Positions 9,315-19,245 are shown, counted from the stretch's first letter. The stretch: 64,000 bases of DNA from Halodesulfovibrio sp. MK-HDV (GCF_009914765.1 NZ_WYDS01000014.1:1-64000); one strand, 5' to 3'. Numbers and translations are program-made. Notes: generated by a model not told the origin, from the letters alone.

Positions 9315-9344
9315 AATATAGGGCTTAGTACATGATACGTGCAA
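9315..9344 (-). promoter_or_regulatory. Sigma-70-like promoter of the DUF2867 gene
   Basis: On the minus strand, TTGCAC and TATATT are separated by 18 bases, about 20 bases upstream of the DUF2867 start and its AAGGA box. Confidence 0.45.
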
Positions 9345-9361
9345 AAAGTAGGAACATATTT

Positions 9362-9793
9362 CTACCAACTTCGATCTGATCCATCCATTGCGAACACACC
9401 GGCTTTGATAAAGCCATTTCTTATCTCTGCTGTCCTTTCTTCAAGTGGATTCAGTCCAACTGCCAGCCTCCGTTCATTAACCCGTCGAGGTTCTCAATCA
9501 AACAAGGTGCCCAATCACCGTCTTGGTTGGAATCGTGTCCCGTAAATTTGGGGGTTCCCTTCGTACATGTGTATACGATCCTCCAGCATTGCCGCCTGCC
9601 AAGGGATGGCTTGATTGTTGAAAGCAGCTTCCTTAAGCAACGATAGGCAATGTCGCATGAATGGTGGATTGCCAGTGGCATGCTGTGCGATCAGCCACGC
9701 TGCCCATGCACCGTCCTCGCCAACTAAACTTTTCCCTGGCCAGCCATTTTGCACGATGATGGTCTCAAGCCGAAGAGATTTATCTCTATAGAG
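9362..9793 (-). pseudogene. DUF6624 family gene fragment, 5'-truncated and doubly frameshifted
   Basis: Read on the minus strand, the remnant carries the DUF6624 pattern: RLETIIVQNGWPGKSLVGEDG, then AAWLIAQHA, a LEDRIHMYEGNPQIYGTRF segment and finally VNERRLAVGLNPLEERTAEI. The first part and the last part are in one frame. The intervening DGDWAPCLIENLD is in another, so two small compensating indels (near 9520 and near 9480) break the gene and create in-frame stops. The N-terminus is missing and joins a different gene fragment near 9790. DUF6624 has no established function. It cannot make a normal product. Confidence 0.6.
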
Positions 9794-9917
9794 TTACAGG
9801 CACAAATTGACACAGAATTACTTTGCTAACCTGCTGTTCTAAAATAGCAGCTAAACGCTTACTGATTTCGAGTGTGAGTCCGTCATTTGTTGAATAAATT
9901 ATTAGTGTATTGCCCAT
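9786..9917 (-). pseudogene. Flavodoxin-domain (HemG-like) gene, only the first 36 or so codons remain
   Basis: The frame starts at an ATG and reads MGNTLIIYSTNDGLTLEISK.., resembling the N-terminus of HemG, the menaquinone-dependent protoporphyrinogen oxidase (family start MKTLILFSTRDGQT). It includes the flavodoxin phosphate-binding loop YSTNDG. After about residue 36 similarity ceases and a TAG stops it at 9786, next to the broken end of the DUF6624 remnant. The rest of the flavodoxin fold (normally about 175 residues) is absent, so the piece is not functional. The identification rests on a short stretch. Confidence 0.5.
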
Positions 9918-10132
9918 TGTCTCTTCTGGTTAACAGTCTTTTGTCTGCTCTATCTACCAATGTTTTATGTAGAAATTACGAAAAATACTTTGTAAAAATC
10001 ATACCTGAAGGAAGTTTTTCAGGCAACCACCCGAATAGCACGGCACAATGGACTTTCAGAGAAAGATCAAAATGTGAAATCTGTTTCTTTTAACTTTTCC
10101 TGTTGTACCTTTCGAGGGGATGGGCAAAAAAA
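9918..10132. other. Junk between gene remnants
   Basis: About 215 bases joining the HemG-like fragment to the decayed transporter copy. No convincing gene was seen on either strand. The breakpoint of the transporter duplication lies at about 10133. Confidence 0.4.
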
Positions 10133-10426
10133 CATATTCTTTATGCTTCGCTACTTCTTTCGAGCACAACTGCTCACCCCACTGCCCTCATGCCTTTATT
10201 TAAGGTAACTGCCACAGTACTTTTCCCTGCTGAAATGATCCCGCAAATTGCACTTATGCTTGCGGGTGGCCTTGGTCTCATGGATATTATTACTCCGTAT
10301 GCAACAGGGCCATCCCCTATCTTACGGGTTAGGCTTCATAAGTCTGGCTCGCTGGTGGTTCTTAGGTGCCATCTTTGGCGCTCTTTGTTTAGCCTCTATG
10401 CTAATTCTGACAGCTTTATCGTCTAA
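10133..10426 (+). pseudogene. Decayed 3' end of a second DASS transporter copy
   Basis: This stretch aligns nearly end to end with the last ~300 bases of the intact transporter at 7938-8234 (for example the shared MIPQIALMLAG and ITPYATGPSPI coding segments). It carries a one-base deletion early and a two-base deletion later, and the original stop is shifted. The similarity continues through the terminator to about 10489. The first three quarters of the gene are missing. It is the remnant of a tandem paralogue, with unrelated gene fragments now between the copies. Confidence 0.8.
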
Positions 10427-10442
10427 CAACTCCATTCAAAAA

Positions 10443-10480
10443 AGAAAATAGACCTGCATTTTTGTGCAGGTCTATTTTCT
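10443..10480 (+). terminator. Diverged copy of the transporter terminator
   Basis: A perfect 16-base stem, AGAAAATAGACCTGCA with its complement, and a 6-base loop. The sequence is homologous to the hairpin at 8252-8287, but paired changes keep the stem intact. Confidence 0.75.
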
Positions 10481-10763
10481 TGTAATGCTGACGTCTTGGT
10501 CTTTGGTGGTCAGTTACAGACATCCGAACCAAAAAATTTTTAAAAACAATGTCTGTTCATACAGAACACTATTCGTTTTCTCACAATTCTTAACGTACCG
10601 TTCAAGCTTCAATATTTTGTTACTTTGAAGGAGTAATTCAAATAAAAGTGATAACATTTAAATAGTTGTATACCTAATCTATTACCGTGGAGTAAGCTGA
10701 AAGGGATATGTATTTTGAAACGAAGCAAGCGAGACCTCAAGAGGCCTTTGAAAGGATTACACT

Positions 10764-13700
10764 ATGCATTTCTTAAAGCGACTATCGATGCGAAGCAAAA
10801 TTTTCATAACCTTTCTTCTTCTTGTATTTGTCATGTTCGGTTCCATTTCTCTTACATTACCCCACATAAAAGAAACATTTGAGAAAACTATAAAAAATGA
10901 ACTGCAAGCTAACACAGTACTTGCGAGTATTATGGTTGAGAAGCTTTTGGATGAGTCTGTTGAGCAATATTTTAAAGGGATGGCCGAAACGAGCGCTGGA
11001 ATTGTTCAGCGGTTTTACAATAGATACAGACGAAAGGAACTCTCGCTGGAACAAGCACAAGCCTTCCCTAAAGAGCTTATGAATACGCATTTAGTTGGAG
11101 AAACGGGATACACTTTTTTTATTACGCCAGAGAACAAAGATAATATTGAAGAAATATTACTGGATGCACCTAACAGCGAGACTCTTTCTCATTCTTTTCT
11201 TGAAGCAATAATTTCTCAAAAAAAAGGATTCTTGCGAACTGTAAAAGGAAAAGGGATTTTTCCAGAAGATGATGTGGCTTATCTGGATTACTTTTCTCCA
11301 TGGAAATGGATTATCGCAGCTGTGCCGTTTGAAAAGGGAACTCACTCTATTGTTAGCCTGACAAACTTCAAAGATAGCATTGAAAATTCGAAATTAAGTC
11401 CGGGGAAAGGGAGTTACATTACTATATTCGAATTGGACGGGCACATTTTGTATCACCCGTTCTTGCAAAATAAAAATGCATTAGAGCTTAAGGATCCTAA
11501 AACAAATAGATTTTTCATTCGAGATCTTGTTGATGTCGTTAGAAAGAAAGGTTTCGATATTCCACAGACGGGCTGGTTTGAATATCATTTTTTGAAACGT
11601 GAACAAACAAATAGCTACGGTGCAAAGCTATTCTACTATGTATACCAGCCAAAAAATAAATGGTTTGTTGTTACAGTCATCAATAAAGCTGACATGTTGA
11701 TGCCTTATTCTCAGCTAATTCATGATTTAGGAATTTTCGCTGCGATCATGCTTATCGTGGTAACTTTTCTCGCATTCCTATCATCCAATCACCTTCTCCA
11801 ACGTATTACTGCATTGAAAAATGCAGCCAGAAAGCTTTCTGAAAATGACTACAATCTTGATCTTCAAAAGTATGCGGATGATGAAATTGGAGAACTTGAG
11901 GAGGCGTTTGGTGATGCCAGTACGAAAATTTCTTCGCTTACACAAAGCCAGAAAGAACTAAACGAAAATTTGGAACGAATTGTGGAAGAGCGAACAGATG
12001 CACTGTATCTAGCTTTGCAAGATGCTGAATCTGCAACCGAAGCAAAATCAGAATTTCTTGCAAACATGAGCCATGAAATACGCACGCCGATTAATGCCAT
12101 TACTGGGCTCACCTATCTTATGCAGCAACAGGATGCACCACCCCAGCAGAAGCGATACATCACCAAAGTTGAAACTGCCGCACATTCACTTCTCGGAATT
12201 ATTAACGATATTCTCGATTTTTCAAAAATTGAAGCTGGAAAACTTGATCTGGAAAATATGACTTTTTACTTACATGACGTAATGGAAAAAGTATCAACAA
12301 TCGTGGGGATAAAGGCTTCAGAGAAGGATCTCGATTTCATTATTAGTTACGAACCTGATGTTCCAATGACCTATAAAGGCGACCCTCTTCGTCTTGCTCA
12401 GATCATTACCAACTTAACGAATAATGCCATCAAATTTACCGAGAAAGGCGAAGTGGGTGTCTATGTCTCCCGTGAGAGACGGCATTTATTACGGTTTGAG
12501 GTGAGGGATACAGGTATTGGCCTGACAGAAGAAGAATCATCCAAGCTTTTTAAATCATTTTCGCAAGCAGATACAAGCACAACTCGTAAGTATGGCGGAA
12601 CCGGACTTGGTCTTGCCATTTCTAAACAGCTTGTCCAAATGATGGGCGGCCGTATATGGGTTCAAAGCATTAAAGGAAAAGGGACATCATTCTTCTTTAC
12701 TGTCACTCTTAAAGAATTTTCATCAAAAAATGACGAGCATATGCTCTTTACCAATAAAAGTGTTCTTATTGTTGACGATAGTCCTTCGTGGCAATCTTCA
12801 CTTTCAAATTTACTTTCTGTTTACAATTTTGACGTTGAAGTAGTTGGCAGCGGTGAAGATGCTCTCAAGAAAGTAGAAGAAAAAGTTCCGTACGATCTTA
12901 TTCTTATGGATTGGAATTTGCCGGGTTTGAATGGTGTTGAAACGACAAGAAAACTTAAAGAGATGCATCCAACATCAGTGCAACCAATCATTATGGTTTC
13001 TGCTTATGATGAGGAATATTACAAAGAAGAAGCAGAACAGCTGGGCATTGCAATATTTTTACATAAGCCCATAAACCCTTCTGAGCTCTACAACATCATT
13101 ATTTCTTACTTTGGAACAGAGGTTAAAGAAGATTTAGACACCAAGGTGGAAAAAGTGAGTTTGCAGGAAGAGCTTACGACAAGAAAAGGGAGCTGGGTCT
13201 TGTTGGTCGAAGATAATGAGCTTAACCGGGACATTATTAAAGATATGCTCGCTCACTCCGGTATCTTGATCGATGAAGCTCATAATGGGCAGGATGCTGT
13301 AGACAAAGTTCAGCAACATCCCGACAAGTATGAGCTGATACTTATGGATATACAAATGCCTGTAATGGATGGATATACTGCTACTGTAAAAATACGAGAA
13401 GACAATAGCGATATTTCCATAATTGCTCTTACTGCAAACGCAATGGCAGCAGATATTGCGCGTTCAAAAGAAGCAGGCATGGATGCACATCTGAATAAGC
13501 CAATTAATGTGGAAGAATTTTTTACGACATTATTACGGTACCTATCTCCAAAGATTAGTTTGAATTCCAATACTCCGCTTCCTTCCGAAACTACAGACCA
13601 AGTGATGTTCAAGTTTACCGTAATCGATGCTGAAGCCGGCTTGAAATACATGAATGGCAACCTCGCCCTGTATTATAAGATATTACGTAACTTCCAATCA

Positions 13701-14171
13701 AATTATGAAGATGCACATAACTCTCTTAAACACCTGCTTACCGAAAACAAGAAAGAAGCAAAACTTTTATTGCATACTCTTAAAGGCCTCAGTGCAAGCA
13801 TAGGGGCAAAAGATCTGCACACCATTACAAAACAACTTGAAACAAGTTTCGATAGTTCTCTTTTAGGAACTTTTGACCATGAGCTTGGAAAAGTACTGGA
13901 TGACATAGCAAGTTGTCCTGAGCTTTCAAAACAAAAACAGCTAGACTCTAATTTGCCATTACTTGAAGGAAATACACGTAAAAATTTGTGGTCATCTCTT
14001 TTTCAGGCTATAAAAAGTAAAAGACCTAAGAATATTAAGGGAATTCTGGATAAGTTTTTGCCCTATTCTCTGCAAGAGGAGGATGCGCAAAAACTAGCTG
14101 AAGTCCGAGTACTTTTAGGTAAATTTAAATACAATGACGCGCTGAACCTTTTAGGAGAAAGTAATGAATAA
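10764..14171 (+). CDS. Hybrid sensor histidine kinase (Cache-HAMP-HisKA-HATPase-REC-REC-HPt)
   Basis: 1135 residues. Membrane helix (about 11-31), periplasmic Cache-like sensor (about 35-315), second helix (about 322-345), HAMP (about 345-395), coiled coil, and a HisKA domain with phospho-acceptor H437 in SHEIRTP. The ATPase domain (about 540-650) carries the DTGIGL and GGTGLGL boxes. Two receiver domains have D716 (MDWNLPG) and D862 (MDIQMPVMDG), and the C-terminal HPt domain has H1004 (LLHTLKG). The protein holds every step of a phosphorelay. The final HPt can pass phosphate to a separate receiver, and the obvious candidate is the REC-GGDEF protein whose start overlaps this stop by eight bases. 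The ligand is unknown. AGGA sits seven bases before the ATG. Confidence 0.93.
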   Translation: MHFLKRLSMRSKIFITFLLLVFVMFGSISLTLPHIKETFEKTIKNELQANTVLASIMVEKLLDESVEQYFKGMAETSAGIVQRFYNRYRRKELSLEQAQAFPKELMNTHLVGETGYTFFITPENKDNIEEILLDAPNSETLSHSFLEAIISQKKGFLRTVKGKGIFPEDDVAYLDYFSPWKWIIAAVPFEKGTHSIVSLTNFKDSIENSKLSPGKGSYITIFELDGHILYHPFLQNKNALELKDPKTNRFFIRDLVDVVRKKGFDIPQTGWFEYHFLKREQTNSYGAKLFYYVYQPKNKWFVVTVINKADMLMPYSQLIHDLGIFAAIMLIVVTFLAFLSSNHLLQRITALKNAARKLSENDYNLDLQKYADDEIGELEEAFGDASTKISSLTQSQKELNENLERIVEERTDALYLALQDAESATEAKSEFLANMSHEIRTPINAITGLTYLMQQQDAPPQQKRYITKVETAAHSLLGIINDILDFSKIEAGKLDLENMTFYLHDVMEKVSTIVGIKASEKDLDFIISYEPDVPMTYKGDPLRLAQIITNLTNNAIKFTEKGEVGVYVSRERRHLLRFEVRDTGIGLTEEESSKLFKSFSQADTSTTRKYGGTGLGLAISKQLVQMMGGRIWVQSIKGKGTSFFFTVTLKEFSSKNDEHMLFTNKSVLIVDDSPSWQSSLSNLLSVYNFDVEVVGSGEDALKKVEEKVPYDLILMDWNLPGLNGVETTRKLKEMHPTSVQPIIMVSAYDEEYYKEEAEQLGIAIFLHKPINPSELYNIIISYFGTEVKEDLDTKVEKVSLQEELTTRKGSWVLLVEDNELNRDIIKDMLAHSGILIDEAHNGQDAVDKVQQHPDKYELILMDIQMPVMDGYTATVKIREDNSDISIIALTANAMAADIARSKEAGMDAHLNKPINVEEFFTTLLRYLSPKISLNSNTPLPSETTDQVMFKFTVIDAEAGLKYMNGNLALYYKILRNFQSNYEDAHNSLKHLLTENKKEAKLLLHTLKGLSASIGAKDLHTITKQLETSFDSSLLGTFDHELGKVLDDIASCPELSKQKQLDSNLPLLEGNTRKNLWSSLFQAIKSKRPKNIKGILDKFLPYSLQEEDAQKLAEVRVLLGKFKYNDALNLLGESNE

Positions 14172-15063
14172 TGATTCGCCTCAACCAACGATACTTGTCG
14201 TAGACGATTCTGAGTCTAATATTGAGATGGTTCTTGCTATTCTGGACAATTATGATGTCATCCCTGCGACCTCAGGAAAAGATGCTTTGGATATGGTTGC
14301 GAGCGAACATATTGACCTTATCCTGTTGGACATTCTGATGCCGCAAATGAGTGGTTTCGAGGTTTGCGAAAAATTGAAAGTGTCTGAACAGACAAAAGAT
14401 ATTCCAGTGATCTTTCTTACAGCCCAAAAAGACGAAGATAGCATTGAATCTGCATACCTAACAGGTGGAGTCGATTACGTTACAAAACCCTTTAAACCAG
14501 TAGAATTACTCGCCAGGGTAAAAGTGCATCTTGATCTTCAAAATCTTATTCAAAAATTAGAATATCTGGCAACAAGAGACAGTTTGACAGGTATTTACAA
14601 TCGCAGGAAATTTTTCAAATTAGCTGAAAAAATGTTTGCCACGTACGATGAGCATCTCTATGCCATAATGCTGGATATTGACTTCTTCAAGAAAGTTAAC
14701 GATCAATATGGACATAACGCCGGGGATATTGTTCTGAAGCAAACGACAGATGTTATTTCTAGCTTATTACCTTCTTCTTCCATATTCGGGCGGATAGGCG
14801 GAGAAGAGTTTGCCGTAGTGTTAACAGCATCATCTGATGAACAGGTGATAGCGTTGTTGGACAACATTGTCTCAACGTATGCAAATACGAGTATGAAGGT
14901 TGATTCGATACACGAAATCCAATGCACGCTAAGTTGTGGAATGACTCAAAAAGTTGAGTCAATTAAGACAATTGACGATTTACTCAAAGAAGCCGATGCA
15001 GCTTTGTATGAAGCAAAGCAAACAGGAAGGAACAAAAGAGTAATACGTGCCGCAAGACGCTAA
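14164..15063 (+). CDS. Response regulator with GGDEF (diguanylate cyclase) domain
   Basis: 299 residues: a receiver domain (1-120) with D56 in LLDILMPQ, then a GGDEF domain (about 130-295) whose active-site loop reads GGEEF (212-216). The metal-binding aspartate is in MLDIDFFKKVND. It should make cyclic di-GMP when phosphorylated. The RxxD inhibitory site normally five residues before the loop is absent (SSSI at that place), so product inhibition through the canonical site is not expected. The start codon overlaps the end of the hybrid kinase gene, implying translational coupling and a shared signalling pathway. Confidence 0.92.
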   Translation: MNNDSPQPTILVVDDSESNIEMVLAILDNYDVIPATSGKDALDMVASEHIDLILLDILMPQMSGFEVCEKLKVSEQTKDIPVIFLTAQKDEDSIESAYLTGGVDYVTKPFKPVELLARVKVHLDLQNLIQKLEYLATRDSLTGIYNRRKFFKLAEKMFATYDEHLYAIMLDIDFFKKVNDQYGHNAGDIVLKQTTDVISSLLPSSSIFGRIGGEEFAVVLTASSDEQVIALLDNIVSTYANTSMKVDSIHEIQCTLSCGMTQKVESIKTIDDLLKEADAALYEAKQTGRNKRVIRAARR

Positions 15064-15214
15064 CTACCTCTTTGAAAACATTGACTGCTACGCAACGCTT
15101 CACCACATACTTGCCTAACATTAATGTAGATACTGCATTATGAGGCATCCCTCTAAACTCATTGTGCGTTTTTAGTAATTCACAATGACAGCCCCCCTAT
15201 TCAGGAAGCGAATT

Positions 15215-16000
15215 ATGCGATTACCAATTTTTCAAGTTGATGCTTTCACAGATACCATTTTCGGTGGTAACCCTGCTGCCGTTTGCGAATTAACGCACTG
15301 GCTACCTGATAGTGTTATGCAAAAAATAGCGGAAGAGAATTGTGTAGCGGAGACAGCGTTTTTTCTTGCTGTAGATGATGGTTTCGAAATCCGGTGGTTC
15401 ACTCCAGAATTTGAAATCGACTTATGCGGACATGCTACGCTTGCAACTGCACATGTCATTACACGCCACCTGCAACCCTCATTGAGCTCGGTGAAGTTTC
15501 ATTCTAAAAGTGGAATACTTTCGGTTTCCGCAGACAGCGAGTTATTGACCTTAAATTTTCCTTCACGCAAGCCCGTGCCCTGCTCTATTCCTCAAATCAT
15601 TATTGATGCAATTCAGACTGAACCAACAGAAGTTTTGAAGTCGCGAGATTATGTCCTTGTATTTGAAGATGAAGAAACGATTAAAAGCATAAAGCCAGAC
15701 TTGGCGCTTCTTAATCAAATAGATATTGGGATGGGTGGCATTGCTGTCACAGCTAAAGGAAACACCGTCGATTTTGTGTCGCGTTTTTTTACGCCTCAAG
15801 CCAGTATTTCAGAAGATCCTGTCACGGGCTCTGCCCATTGTTCTCTGATTCCGTACTGGAGTGAAAAACTGCACAAAGAATCAATGGTCGCTTTGCAGCT
15901 ATCATCACGAGTCGGAAAACTCTTTTGTAGAGATTTGGGCGAGCGAGTCCTAATTTCTGGCAAAGCAGCAACCTACCTCGAAGGGCATATCACAATCTAA
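15215..16000 (+). CDS. PhzF-family isomerase
   Basis: 261 residues from the ATG preceded by AGGAAG; an upstream in-frame ATG at 15185 has no such box. The two-lobed diaminopimelate-epimerase-like fold of PhzF is marked by VDAFTDTIFGGNPAAV at the start, the catalytic glutamate E46 in NCVAETAFF, the DLCGHATLA loop (about 70-78) and EDPVTGSAHC in the second lobe. PhzF of phenazine synthesis isomerises a dihydro-hydroxyanthranilate, but most members such as this are orphan homologues with unknown substrates. No phenazine genes are nearby. It is monocistronic and faces the end of an RND efflux operon. Confidence 0.88.
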   Translation: MRLPIFQVDAFTDTIFGGNPAAVCELTHWLPDSVMQKIAEENCVAETAFFLAVDDGFEIRWFTPEFEIDLCGHATLATAHVITRHLQPSLSSVKFHSKSGILSVSADSELLTLNFPSRKPVPCSIPQIIIDAIQTEPTEVLKSRDYVLVFEDEETIKSIKPDLALLNQIDIGMGGIAVTAKGNTVDFVSRFFTPQASISEDPVTGSAHCSLIPYWSEKLHKESMVALQLSSRVGKLFCRDLGERVLISGKAATYLEGHITI

Positions 16001-16155
16001 ATCTCCTTCTCGACCCAACACGCTGATCATTGCTTTGTTCGCCCGTACGCTCGTCGTTAGCGGAGTTTTACGGTATTCTAATACTTCTTGATACAAGCGA
16101 GTTAATCTTCAGATTTGGACGGACTCAGCTTGTTGTTAGTTTGTATTCTTTCCCG

Positions 16156-19100
16156 CTACTCTTTTGCCTTATTTAGGATAGCTGAATCCCATTCATAGCC
16201 TTTAAAGTTGACGCGGAAAAAAGTGGAGTAAAGGACTGGGCACAGTACAAGAGTTAGCCCGCTTGCTACTGTTAAACCGGAAACCATAAGTACTGCCATT
16301 GGGCGCCACATACCACCACCTGAGACTATCAACGGCACAAGCCCGACAATGGTTGTAATCGTAGTCATTATAATAGGACGCGACCGTTGTAATCCGGACA
16401 ATACTAGAGCGTTTCTAATATCAACCCCACTTTTTTCGAGCACATCAATCCTATCAATAAGCATAATTGCATTGTTGACGATAATGCCCAGTAGGCTGAT
16501 TAGTCCCAAAAGCGGCATGAAACCAAAAGGTTGCCCCGTTAGAAGCATTCCGGGAGCAACGCCTATCATCATAGGCGGCAAGGTCAGCAGAATAATTATG
16601 GGCTTACGAATTGAATTGAATTGGGTAACCAGCACAATGATGAGAAGTCCCATTGCCAGTGGCATGTTTGCCATCAATGCTGCCTGGGCCTTTCTGCTTT
16701 CTTCATCTTCACCGCCAACTTCCAGAGTATAGTTTAGCGGCCATTGATCTGATTCTACCAACTTATCGAGCTTTGGTTTAATTTCCTGTAAAGCATCAGA
16801 CGCATACCTTCCGACCACATCAGCCATCACCGTCATAGTTCGGACTTCATCACGGCGTCGAACATTGGACGGTTGCCAGATAAAATGAGCGTTGGCGACT
16901 TGTGCTAAAGGCACACTTAGTTTTTCAGTATAAGAATAAACATTCATACCCGGAATTTTGTCTGCTTGATCTCGATAATCATCATCTGAGCGCAAAACAA
17001 TAGGGATGACCGTGTCACCATCACGAAATTCAGAAACAGGCAATTCTGACATCTGCATTTGCATGGACATAGCTATATCTTGGCTACTAAGCCCAGCACG
17101 TCGCGCCCTATCCTGATTTACTTCGATAACGAATTCTTTAGTCCATTCTCCCCAATCATCCCAAACGACGGTTACGCCTGAAGTATTTTTTAAAATTTCC
17201 CCAATTTTTTCACGTAAATCGTAGAGTTCTTCTATGCTATCTCCAGCAACTCTCAGTTCAATTGAAGCACCTGCTGGTGGGCCAAGCATCATTTCCTTTA
17301 ATCTGAAACGTGTATCTGGAAAATTTTCTATGATCTCATGTTCTGTCTTATCCATAAAACTTTCCAAATGATCAAAAGAATCGATATTAATGATCAACGT
17401 AGCCAGATTTTCGTTCTGTTGCTCAAGATCTAAAGGTAGATACCAACGTGGTCCACCTGTACCTACAAATGTCAGCACAGATTTAAATTCTTTCTGTTTC
17501 ATTAAGAACTTTTCAAGCTTCTCATAACGTCTTTCTGTCGCCCTAATGTCAGTGCCATATGGTTGCCAAAAATCGATCATAAACTGCCCGCGCTCATTGG
17601 GAGGGAAGAATATGTTCGGCACTGATTTAAATCCTGTCAGGGCAGCACCAAATAGTCCGAAGACAATAGCAAGAGCGATAAACCTATTTTTCAATGCCAG
17701 CATCAATAGCTTGCGATAGGCATTATAGATTTTACTGGAAAAGGTTTCTACACTTGGCTGCGGCTTGAGCAGGTAAAAACACATCATTGGCACCATGGTC
17801 ATCGATAGCAACCATGAGGCTGCAAGAGTCAACGTGATTACCACGAATAATGATACACAATATTCTCCGGCAGAACTTGGAGCTAGCGGGATTGGAAGGA
17901 ATGCAAAAACAGTTGTGAGGCTGGCTGCTAAAAGAGGGAAAGAGAGCTCTTTCGCGGTACTTATAACCGCTTGTTTTCGATCCTGCCCTGCTCCCAATTT
18001 AACAAGTATGCTTTCGCTTACAACAACCCCGTTATCCACAAGAATCCCCAGAGCGATAATCATGGCTGCAATGGATATTCGCTCAAGCATTACATCAAAT
18101 AAAGGCATGAAAATAAGGGCTGTCAGCATAGCCATTGGAACAAGCGTTCCGCAGATTAAACCTACACGTATGCCAGCAAAAAGAAGCATGACGAGAATAA
18201 CGAAGACAAACGCCTGCGCCAGATTTATGAGAAAGTCGAAGATAGAAGTCTGAACATATTCAGGCGTGTAGATAGCCATTTCAAGGTCGAGGCCGGCGGG
18301 TAACTCTTCGTTAACATTTTCCACAAGTGTTGTAAGCTCTTTGCCGAGTTGGATAATGTTGTTTCCAACTTTCATGCTGACGGCAAGAAGAATGGCAGGT
18401 TTGCCATTGTATTGTACCATTGTGGTCGGTGGATCAACAAAACCGCGCTTAATATCGGTTAAATCTGAAAGCGCTACACTTTCCTTACCACCCGGAAAGC
18501 GCAGTGATAGTTGACGAATATCATCAACATCCAAAAATTCACCTGTTGAGCGAATGTTAATCCGTTCGGGATCATCATACACCTGCCCACTAGGTTTGAT
18601 AATATTTTGAGATTGAATAACCGATGCCAACGCAAAAGGGCTAACTCCTAACTCGGCAAAGCGTGCATTTGAAAATTCGATGAAAATTCGTTCTTCTTGC
18701 TCACCCCATAATTCGACCTTGGAAACCTTTTGAAAGCGCAAAATTTTATTACGAATGATATCTATTTCATCTTTCATTTCACGATACGTATAGCCATCAC
18801 TTGTAAGCGCAATAAGGAAACCGAACACATCTCCAAATTCATCGTTAACATAAGGAACAGAAGCTTCAGGGGGTAATAACGGGATAGTATCGTCGACTTT
18901 GTTCCTTAGCTTTTGCCAAGCAGGTGCTACGTCTCTGATACTTTCATAAATATTGACTTCGATGATGGAAAGGCCTGTAAAAGATTGTGACTCGACATAG
19001 TCAACCTCACCCATTTCGCGAATTTTTTCTTCAAGCTTATCGGTGACGAGCTCTTCGACTTTTTGCGGTGATGCACCTGGAAACTGTGTCGTGACAACAG

Positions 19101-19233
19101 CCGTACGAACAACAAAATCCGGATCTTCCTGTCGAGGGATAGTCGCAAGTGTAATAACACCGGCAACTGCAATAAGGATGAATATTGCAAGAGACGTTAC
19201 GTTATTCCGGAGGCTCCATTCCGTAATACTCAT
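16156..19233 (-). CDS. RND-family efflux permease (AcrB-like)
   Basis: A 1025-residue inner-membrane proton antiporter with two repeated halves, each one helix, a large periplasmic porter/docking domain and five or six further helices. Motif evidence includes the PGASPQKVEELVT segment near residue 50, and GILVDNGVVVSESI in the fourth helix, where the second of AcrB's paired aspartates is an asparagine, a variation common in this branch. The HAE-type domain order fits drug, solvent or bile-salt export rather than metal export, but substrate is not readable. It starts 12 bases after the adaptor gene in the same operon. No outer-membrane channel follows, so the TolC-type partner must be encoded elsewhere, such as the gene at 109. 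Confidence 0.92.
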   Translation of the reverse strand: MSITEWSLRNNVTSLAIFILIAVAGVITLATIPRQEDPDFVVRTAVVTTQFPGASPQKVEELVTDKLEEKIREMGEVDYVESQSFTGLSIIEVNIYESIRDVAPAWQKLRNKVDDTIPLLPPEASVPYVNDEFGDVFGFLIALTSDGYTYREMKDEIDIIRNKILRFQKVSKVELWGEQEERIFIEFSNARFAELGVSPFALASVIQSQNIIKPSGQVYDDPERINIRSTGEFLDVDDIRQLSLRFPGGKESVALSDLTDIKRGFVDPPTTMVQYNGKPAILLAVSMKVGNNIIQLGKELTTLVENVNEELPAGLDLEMAIYTPEYVQTSIFDFLINLAQAFVFVILVMLLFAGIRVGLICGTLVPMAMLTALIFMPLFDVMLERISIAAMIIALGILVDNGVVVSESILVKLGAGQDRKQAVISTAKELSFPLLAASLTTVFAFLPIPLAPSSAGEYCVSLFVVITLTLAASWLLSMTMVPMMCFYLLKPQPSVETFSSKIYNAYRKLLMLALKNRFIALAIVFGLFGAALTGFKSVPNIFFPPNERGQFMIDFWQPYGTDIRATERRYEKLEKFLMKQKEFKSVLTFVGTGGPRWYLPLDLEQQNENLATLIINIDSFDHLESFMDKTEHEIIENFPDTRFRLKEMMLGPPAGASIELRVAGDSIEELYDLREKIGEILKNTSGVTVVWDDWGEWTKEFVIEVNQDRARRAGLSSQDIAMSMQMQMSELPVSEFRDGDTVIPIVLRSDDDYRDQADKIPGMNVYSYTEKLSVPLAQVANAHFIWQPSNVRRRDEVRTMTVMADVVGRYASDALQEIKPKLDKLVESDQWPLNYTLEVGGEDEESRKAQAALMANMPLAMGLLIIVLVTQFNSIRKPIIILLTLPPMMIGVAPGMLLTGQPFGFMPLLGLISLLGIIVNNAIMLIDRIDVLEKSGVDIRNALVLSGLQRSRPIIMTTITTIVGLVPLIVSGGGMWRPMAVLMVSGLTVASGLTLVLCPVLYSTFFRVNFKGYEWDSAILNKAKE

Positions 19234-19245
19234 AAGCGACTTCCT

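Noticed and set aside
8288-10132. Possible integron cassette array (orphan DUF genes in a row)
   Set aside because: No attC-like pairs of RYYYAAC and GTTRRRY sites flank the fragments, and no integrase is present in the window.
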